A DNA stretch of 64,000 nucleotides from Arion vulgaris (lineage: Eukaryota; Mollusca; Gastropoda; Stylommatophora; Arionidae). Each line of letters begins with the position of its first letter. The first letter of the stretch is position 1. The DNA lies in assembly GCA_020796225.1 (NCBI GenBank), contig CM036775.1, positions 8,508,171 through 8,572,170 on the forward strand, given 5' to 3'. Under the pieces are notes generated by a model that was given only the letters and a program-made list of their open reading frames with translations, ran no database searches and had not been told where the DNA came from. Positions 12,501 to 21,500 of the stretch are shown in pieces. The translations under genes and the position numbers were made by a program.

Positions 12501-15500
12501 CGTAAATCTAGAGAACCTGTAGCTTGTCTGCCAGCCCACGGAATTGAACAGCACTCACATGGGGGCTTGTCACCCATCACCCAACGCGCTACGAACACGC
12601 TGGACAGTAGGGCTCAACCCTCGATATGGCCAATCAGTTTTTCTCTGTCCGGTGCATAAATAAAAATCATAACCTGAACAGTTTCCTCGACTGTACTAGC
12701 AATGCGGCATTAACTTCCTCAAGCCTCAGGCTCAGGCTCGACCCGCCTATTCGACACCAAATTAAAAGTGTATTACATGCCTTATCGACAGCTTTTGGGG
12801 TGGGAGAGGGAGGATGGGGGGGCTAAGCTAGAGGAAGATTTTGTCTGCAGAATTATCTACGGCAGTGGTTCCCAAAACCTTCTCAGTCGACACCCCCCTT
12901 TGAAGATGAGGAAGACCCCATAACCACCTTCCCCCTTCTCTCCGCCTTTTCCGTTTTTCCCCAACCGAATGAAATATATAATTTTCAATATGCAGACGAG
13001 TAAGACTATGTTTACGAGCTTATCAGCATGTCCACTAAACACATGCTACGAGCTTTATAACAGCACTGTCCACTAAACACAATAGCTATCTGAGCTTTAA
13101 CAGCACTGTCCATAAACACAATACATTGCAGAGAATTAAACATTAAAAAACAACTAAATTTTGAACAGAAATTTTTCGTAAAATGTCAACAAGAGTCAAC
13201 ACAACAGCTTCTTATTAATTTGTCAAAAATTTGGAACTTTAAAGCTTCAATAGAAATATGTATTTTTTAACTTTAAAAACAAATTAGTATAAAAACTTAT
13301 TAAAATACAAAATCCACTAAATTTTCAAACGTTTCACGCATCTCCTGATAGTGCCACATACATAACATGTTGAGAACCATTTATCTACGGGATACTAGTC
13401 TAGTTAACCCATAATATTGCGGTTATTTCCTTGAATCAATATTATCGATAAGATTATCTGGCATGTACTTGCAACATAACGGAACTCGGTTCCCGTCCAA
13501 TGTGGAACGGCTAGGATACTTTCCAGGTGATATTTGATATCATGATAGGTGAGATCAAGTTCCTAGTCGTATCGGAGATGGACGATAAAACGTTGGTCCA
13601 GTTTTCAAGTTGAAAAATGAAAATCGTGGCATATCTTTAAAAGGGCGTAGCCATCAACCACAGTAAACGTGTCGTTGATTTTCTAGGCACCACTTATACG
13701 TTCAGTAGTTTGCCATTGATTTCTGAACGGTGAGGTCTACTTATACTTTTGTAAAAATCCCACGGAAACGAATTTGCTTCTAAACTTGCCCACCGTAAGG
13801 TTTGAACCAGGTACGCTTGGGTTCGTTATCAAGCTCACTACCGCTTGAACTACAGAAGCTCACTGTTAAGCAGGCAAAATAATCAATGGCAGTGTAAAAT
13901 TTGATTAGAAAATGCTGGAAAACCTCAGCCTGATAAAAAATTGTAATGTCAAATAAAATGACACTATCTATATACTAAAAATTACATGGGAAACCCCTGC
14001 CATTGCTTCGGCGTGCATGCTTTGCCGCTGAGATACTTCTGTGTTGAAAAGAGATTGAAGCACTCTTGGATGTTATACCCAAAGTTCAATGAGGATAAAA
14101 ACTAAAAATATTCCGTAGTCTTTGCAAGCCGCAGTGTATGCGCTATCTATCACTTCACATTTCTAACACACCAAGTATGCAGAACGAAGACGGGCAAATT
14201 CCGTTCCTTATTTGCTGAACTTCAGGTGTGGAAGTTGAACTCACACCCGTTTTCTTTCCGATTTCAAAAGTGAATGCTCTACTCATTAAAGTAATTCGTC
14301 CTACATGCAATGATGATTGTCCTATCCATCAATCAATCAATCAATCAATTAAACAAGCTAATGATAATTGTGTTTGAAAGATTGTTTTCTTCAACGTTGC
14401 AGTGGTCGTTCGTGTATTCTCACTTCAGTCCAATATCATCTAGTGGCGTATGAAAGTGTTTACAGTGTTATATATTTAGTCTCTTAAAAGAATATATCTT
14501 TTGTTAATTGATTGATTGATCGATTGGTTGATCGATCGATTAGTTGATTGATTGATTGATTGATTGAATGATTGGTTTATTGATTGATTGATAGGACAAT
14601 CATCATTGCAATTCGGTGAGTAACCATGTGTGTTCCGATCTCTTTCTTACACAGGAAGATCTCAGCGGGAGTAAGAAAACTCCGTAGCAACGACGAGGAT
14701 CTCCGATGTAATTTTGAAGATTTTATAACCATTTTGTGGAAATTTTATCTTTTTAATTTTTCTAATGAATTTTGCTCAGGCAGAGACTTTCCAGCCTGCT
14801 CATCTCGACATTTAACAGCAAATGCTTCTTTCACGTGCTCAACTTGGACGAATGACCTACGTTTTATCGTTTGTCTCCGATAGGTCTAGCATCTCGGATA
14901 AACTGGACATGCAGAGACATTGAACACGTACCTTCGATAAGCTTGTCCTCCCTGGCAGTGGTAGTACACAGAACAGTTTCTGGGATCTAGGAAGTGACCG
15001 TCGGACTCTGGACAACGAAATGGTTTGACCAAACCTGTAAAACATAAACAAGTCAGAATGAAGATTTTTTTTTTTTTTGTGGTCCGCTTTCAACTCAGAC
15101 GAAGTTTCATCGTTTGTTAATTGTTTCCAATTTCTTACAATGGCAGCAGCTGCACATTGTAAATTACTTTACACTGGCAGCCGTGTGCTCAATGTACTCG
15201 TAATTAGTATTCCCTCGCCATACAGGCAGATTTTCTCCGACTTCAGAGGTACTCACGTTATCGTCCTGAGTAAGACCAGGGACTCGAACAAATGCCGGAC
15301 AGTAGGTTCGAACCCGAGCTATGAGGCGTCTCACAGCCAGCAGGCCGAGCTACTATCAACTACTCTAGGCAGTCCCCCAGAATGAAGATGAAAACTAAAA
15401 CATATCTGCATGTTTTGTTAAGAAAAATGGACACGAGCAATGTCTATTGTTTCATGCTCTCTTGAAGTATCCTTATCATCAGGTGACGTGTCGGCTGATA

Positions 15501-18500
15501 TAGGCGATCATTAATCTCCACAAATCTTCTTTCTCCGGCGTTTACTATCATCTCAGATTGTGACCCTCTTCCGTGCCACAAAGACAGGTTATCAAAAATG
15601 TCTCTCTCTGTCTTCCTCTGTCTCGTCTACCCTCGATTTTACCAGTTGTTACAATGTGTTCTAAACCTCCCTACTCGTCACATGTCAGATAAATGATGAC
15701 TACCTCTTTCTTATATTGATGATAAGCTATTTCCGTATCTTTACCTCATTCAACACCTCCACATTTGTCATTTTAACAGTCCATTGAATTCTCATCATTT
15801 GTCTGTAAAACCACACCACTGTAGCCATCACAGATTTGTCTTTCTGTTCACTTATTATCTGTGACTTGCATCCGTATGTCAGTATTTGTTCTATGTCGCA
15901 CTGAAGTTTACAAATATGGACATGAGAAATTACTCTTGCCCCATTCTGTCATGAACGATTCTACCAATATTTATGTTGGATGAAAACAGACATTCATCAT
16001 CATCGTCAAATAGCTTGTCCTGAGCAGAACTTTGCCACCCCAACAGTTCTCCGGAATTTCTCTCTCTCATAGACCAGATGTCCTGCCTCTGCAGCCGTCA
16101 TGTTCAAACCATCAGTTACATCCTGAATCCATCTTCTCCGTGGTCTTCCTCTTTTCTCTTTGCCGGGATGTCTACTTCCATGATGGTCTTCTTCAGCCCT
16201 TCATGTCTTTTTATATGTCCAAAATATCTCAATTTTCTCTTTCTTATTTGTAGCATTAGCCAGTTTGTAGCATCAGCCAGTTTGTAGCATCAGCCAATTT
16301 GTAGCATCAGCCAGTTTGTAGCATCAGCCAGTTTGTAGCATCAACCAGTTTGTAGCATCAGCCAGTTTGTAGCATCAGCCAGTGTGTAGCATCAGTCAGT
16401 GTGTAGCATCAGTCAGTGTGTAGCATCAGCCAGTTTGTAACATCAACCAGTTTGTAGCATCAGCCAGTTTGTAACATCAGCCAGTTTGTAACATCAACCA
16501 GTTTGTAGCATCAACCAGTTTGTAACATCAACCAGTTTGTAACATCAACCAGTTTGTAACATCAACCAGTTTGAAAGCATCAACCAGTTTGTAACATCAA
16601 CCAGTTTGTAGCATCAGCCAGTTTGTAACATCAACCAGTTTGTAACATCAACCAGTTTGTAAGCATCACCAGTTTGTAACATCAACCAGTTTGTAACATC
16701 AGCCAGTTTGTAACATCAGCCAGTTTGTAACATACAACTCAGTTTGTAGCATCAACCAGTTTGTAACATCAACCAGTTTGTAACATCAACCAGTTTGTAA
16801 CATCAACCAGTTTGTAGCATCAGCCAGTTTGTAACATCAACCAGTTTGTAACATCAACCAGTTTGTAGCATCAGCCAGTTTGTAACATCAACCAGTTTGT
16901 AACATCAGCCAGTTTGTAACATCAACCAGTTTGTAACATCAACCAGTTTTCTTAAATAGACATTACACAAGCTCTACAGTATTTTGCAAAATTAAAATGT
17001 GAAAAAAAGATCAGACACTCACAGGGTGCTCTGAAATGGAATCAAGGAGACAAGAGAGACAGGGAACAACATAGAGAGACACGGAGACGAACTCTATAAA
17101 GAGAAGGAGAAGAGGTTGGAAAGACCTGGAATAAACTAAGCTTATTTGCTCAAGACAGATCTGGTTGGGGGAATTTGCTGATGTTTTATGCTTCAAGGCG
17201 AGTTAAGAGAAGAAGAAGAATAGAAATGGCTTTGTAACATCCACATGAAAGACTGTATAAATGTAGCTAGATATAAAGTGGACTAGAACTCATAGTGGAA
17301 GAGGAGTATGAATCAAAAGGAGCACTTGGTTTAGAGGAACTGGGGGTAGGAAGAGAACAGGCAAACTGAGTTATGTAAAGATCAAGCTGATGATTCATAA
17401 TTTAAATCAGTATGAATGAAGCGAAAGAGAAGATCATTAATGCTCTGAATGCAAATGCTAAAGAAGAATACTTAGAATATCATGGACGGAGAAGAGAACA
17501 AACGCTCCTGTTCTGCAACAGATAGATATTAAAGAGAGTTGGCTATTACAAAGTATAAAAACAAGGAAAATTAAATATTTCGGACACATCAAACGACATG
17601 AGTGCCTGGAGAAATTAATTGAGGAAGGAATAGTGCCTGGAAGAAGAACGAGAGGAAGACCTAGAAAACAATGGGTGCAGAATGTCATTGACGATCTGAG
17701 AATGACTGCTGCTGACACCGGCCAACTTACACAGAACAGCGAGTTTTTCAGGAATGCTGTAATGGGAGCCAAGTTCCGGAAGGGACAAGCTACTTGATGA
17801 TGATGATGAACTGACTATCGGGGAGCATTGACTCATCAACAACATCATGTTCCGGATAATGAAGTATTTCGGTTCAGGTTAAACGACACAGCGGTTTGGA
17901 GAGAACAGTAATGGAACACAGGGTACCTGTCTTTAGAGGCAGGGGAAGACGGAGACGGAGGTGGCAGCGGGACAAACAAGAAACCTTGACCATGACACTG
18001 GAGTAGGTGGGAGAACTCGCTAGAGACAGAGAGTTTCTCAGGTAGGCTATGATGAAAGCGACGTTTTGCAATGGACACCCTACTTAAGGATGATGCTGAA
18101 CTGACAGATTTACCTAAATTCTCTACATGCACCGAGCAGAACACTATGTCAATAAATACGTGAATGCATGGGCGTATACTTAATTATTTTATTTTAGGTT
18201 ATTTCAAAATGAATAGCACAATTTTAGTTGGTAGTTTACAACGCGGAAATGGAGAAGACCAGATACACAAGAAGCTGTTTTATGAAAAATCATTTTCCAG
18301 GGTGGAACTTGCCTCCCCTCCCTCCGACTTAACGTATGTACGCCCTGCTTCAATGGTAAAATATTTTTTTTTTATGAAAGGAATGGATCTAAATAAAAAC
18401 GGCACATAATGTTTATAAAACACAAATATGATTGGACATGTCATGTTCTTCAATCTCTTGTCGACATACTGTTGGATGAGGACATTAAAATTGATGTTGA

Positions 18501-21500
18501 ATCAATCCAGCGATACAGGGAGTTTGGAATTACACGTTGTACGAGTAGAGCTCGATGAATGAGGGGCAGAGAGAGGAGTTTGTTTAACCAGCAAGCCACA
18601 TGAACCATCAGTATGTTTGTCCTTCGACATCTGTTGGAGGAGACTGAGCACCTATGGGTCTGCTAGGAGTGATGTTACGTCAGTTTATTAATTAATAACG
18701 TGCAGAGATCGTGTATTGACAAACATGATTTATATATACATAAAAAAACTTACCTGTGACCATATAAGGAACAGACTTGAAGCTAACATTCAACCTTCGC
18801 TCCGACTTTGATGTGGTTAATATTGTCAAAGGCGTAGTCATATCATCATTCTCTGTCACACCCTCAACGTGACTGCTTGAGGTTGTCGAATTCATTGATG
18901 GTAATTTATTGGGCAGTGTTGTGAGGTCAAAGTTCGATAGTTGACCTCTGTGTATCGATTGGCTGCTGCTGACATCAGATGGAAGATTGGACTTCTTCTC
19001 TACCAATTTCTTATTATTTTCCTCTTGAATCGTCTCCAAATTTCTCAAGTTATCAACTGGTTTTAAACCTGCCTCTTGTTTGAAAGAAAGTTGAGTCGTT
19101 CTGGGATTACTGGAGGCGTTACTGATTTTCTCAACTGAACCGGAGTCTTGATTTGGCGATAACATTTCATCTTCCTGTACACTGTCCAGCGTAATCATAT
19201 CATTAATATTAACTTTATTGATCTCAATACTTGTTGTCTCAGGATGGACGCCATCATTACTACTTGCTGTTGTGATATAATTAGTATCAATATTGTATTT
19301 GGATGTTGATGAATTTGTGTTCAGTGTATTCTGCTCAATTTGAATATTGTTATCGTTGTGATGAATATCATCTTGATTGTCTTTGGTCTGTTTAGAGTGA
19401 ACGTCGTCTGAAATTGTGATCGAGTTGGGGTTAAAATTTTCAACATTTTGTGCAGGAGTTGATCTTCTTTGGCTTGTGTTCGAATTTTCATTATTCCCAG
19501 ACGATATCTGTGCAAGAACCGTGTCTTTATCGTCATCATATTCTGCGTTGTTTCTAATATGGTCGCCATTGTTAAATGTTGATACGTTGTTATGGTGATT
19601 TAGGCGGTGTAAGTCCACTTTAGTTTCCAAGTTGATAGTTTTGTGTGTTTTCTTGTGGTAGTCTGTTTGTATTTGATCTTCTAAGTCCGCGGTTGAATCA
19701 TTCAATGACGCTATTGAATCTATGTCAATGTTTAAAGTTTGAAGTGGGGTCAAGGTTGTATAATACTGGTCTTTATCATCATCTGTGTTAGTTGGGTTGC
19801 TGGTTGTCGAGGTAGTTGCCATGTTGAAATTGATTGTCGAAAGTTGAGGTATATTTTTGTTAACTTCTAATACATTTATCTTGCTAGTTTGCTCTACGTT
19901 ATCATCATCATGTGTAGGGTAGAGGTCGGCAGCATTGTTATTGTTGATGTTAGCAAACCAGGCCGGTAACAGGTCTATGTGTCTGTCGTCATCATCATTG
20001 TCGTCTGCCAGGATACTGTTGATTGTGGTTTCCGTTTCTTCATGACCGTGACCCACTTCATCTGTATTACTAGTCGGGGGGTTGTTGTTGTTTAAGAAAT
20101 CTGAGTTCTTATCTTCGTTCTGAAATCGTGAAGGACTTTTAGATTGGAATAGGATACTCGACGATGTCGTCTCCATAGATGCACTTGGAAGCGATTTGTA
20201 ACTTTGTGTAGAACCTAATGGTACGTTAGAGATCACTGCCTTCTGAGCTAGTGATGGCTTCGTGGAATGAACATGCGATTCAGATTCCTCTTTGTTAATT
20301 GGATGTACATGATCAAATTTCTTTTCACTTTTTGCTGCGGCATGGGAGATATTTGATTCAACGTTATGACTGTGGTCTTCTCTAACTTTGTCTAATGTTT
20401 CATCGATTTCTTGAGAAGCGGCCAGGATTGCTTCAAGAATAGGATCAATGATGTCTATATCTGTCGTGGGGGTCTGTTTCTGCTTCGTCCATGTGTCAAT
20501 GACGCGGGGTGTGACTGTAGTCTTTGAAACTGCCACCACTTTGTTGTTAAGTAAACTTTTTGCTTCAGCATCTATCTGAGCCTGGCTGCACTCGTTCATC
20601 TCCGAGCCCCAGTTACATATTTGTGTTTCCGGGTCAAAAGTCGTTCTTGGAGGGCATGAAAATGTCACAGGCTTCCTGTTGACACACCGGATGAACTTCC
20701 GACAATTAGTCACGTCTGGGTACAATCTAGTAGGATTTATACACAAACCATCTGGTTGCTGGCACTGAGCTTCATCAATTCCTAGTCAAGGAAGAAATAT
20801 GAAGTATTAGTTTTACAACAAAGTGACATAGTATCATTAAAAATTAAAATCGTGACATACCTTTACATGACTTTGCCATCAACAACAGTAAACATGTCGC
20901 CGATTTTCTAGGCACTACTTATACGTTCAGTAGTTTGCCATTGCTTTCTGAACGTTGAGGTCTATTTTTAGAGTAAGTAAAACTCCAAGTATTGTGGTTG
21001 ATGACTACGTCCTTTAGGATATGCCCCGATTTTTATTTTTTCAAAACTCCAAGAAAACTAATGTGCTTCCAAACTTATCCACCGCGTAGTTTGCACCAGA
21101 TATTCTTAGCCAGATTTGCACATGCTTTAAAAAACACCGTTTTATCTTTCATGTCCTTTTTTTCAGTACCTTGGTATATGCAGGTTGTGTGTTAGTGGCC
21201 CTTCTGACCTTCTGCCACAGTTTGACAGCTCGTCTCTTAATCAGCCAGGTTTCAGCGACGATTTCATTCCACAATGGATGCTATGTCAGATTCCTCTGTA
21301 TATTGCGAGGAGACCTGATCTTGCTGATAGTGTCATACCGAAAGCTGTGTGCACGTTCTCTGTGCCCCCATGTTCTGCGTTTCTCGACCAGGATCATACA
21401 AGAACAGTGATGACTGTCGTGATATCCAAGCATACTCCATTTGCACAGAGCGGCAACAGAGCGGCAACAGAGCGGCAACAGAGCGGCAACAGAGCCGCAA

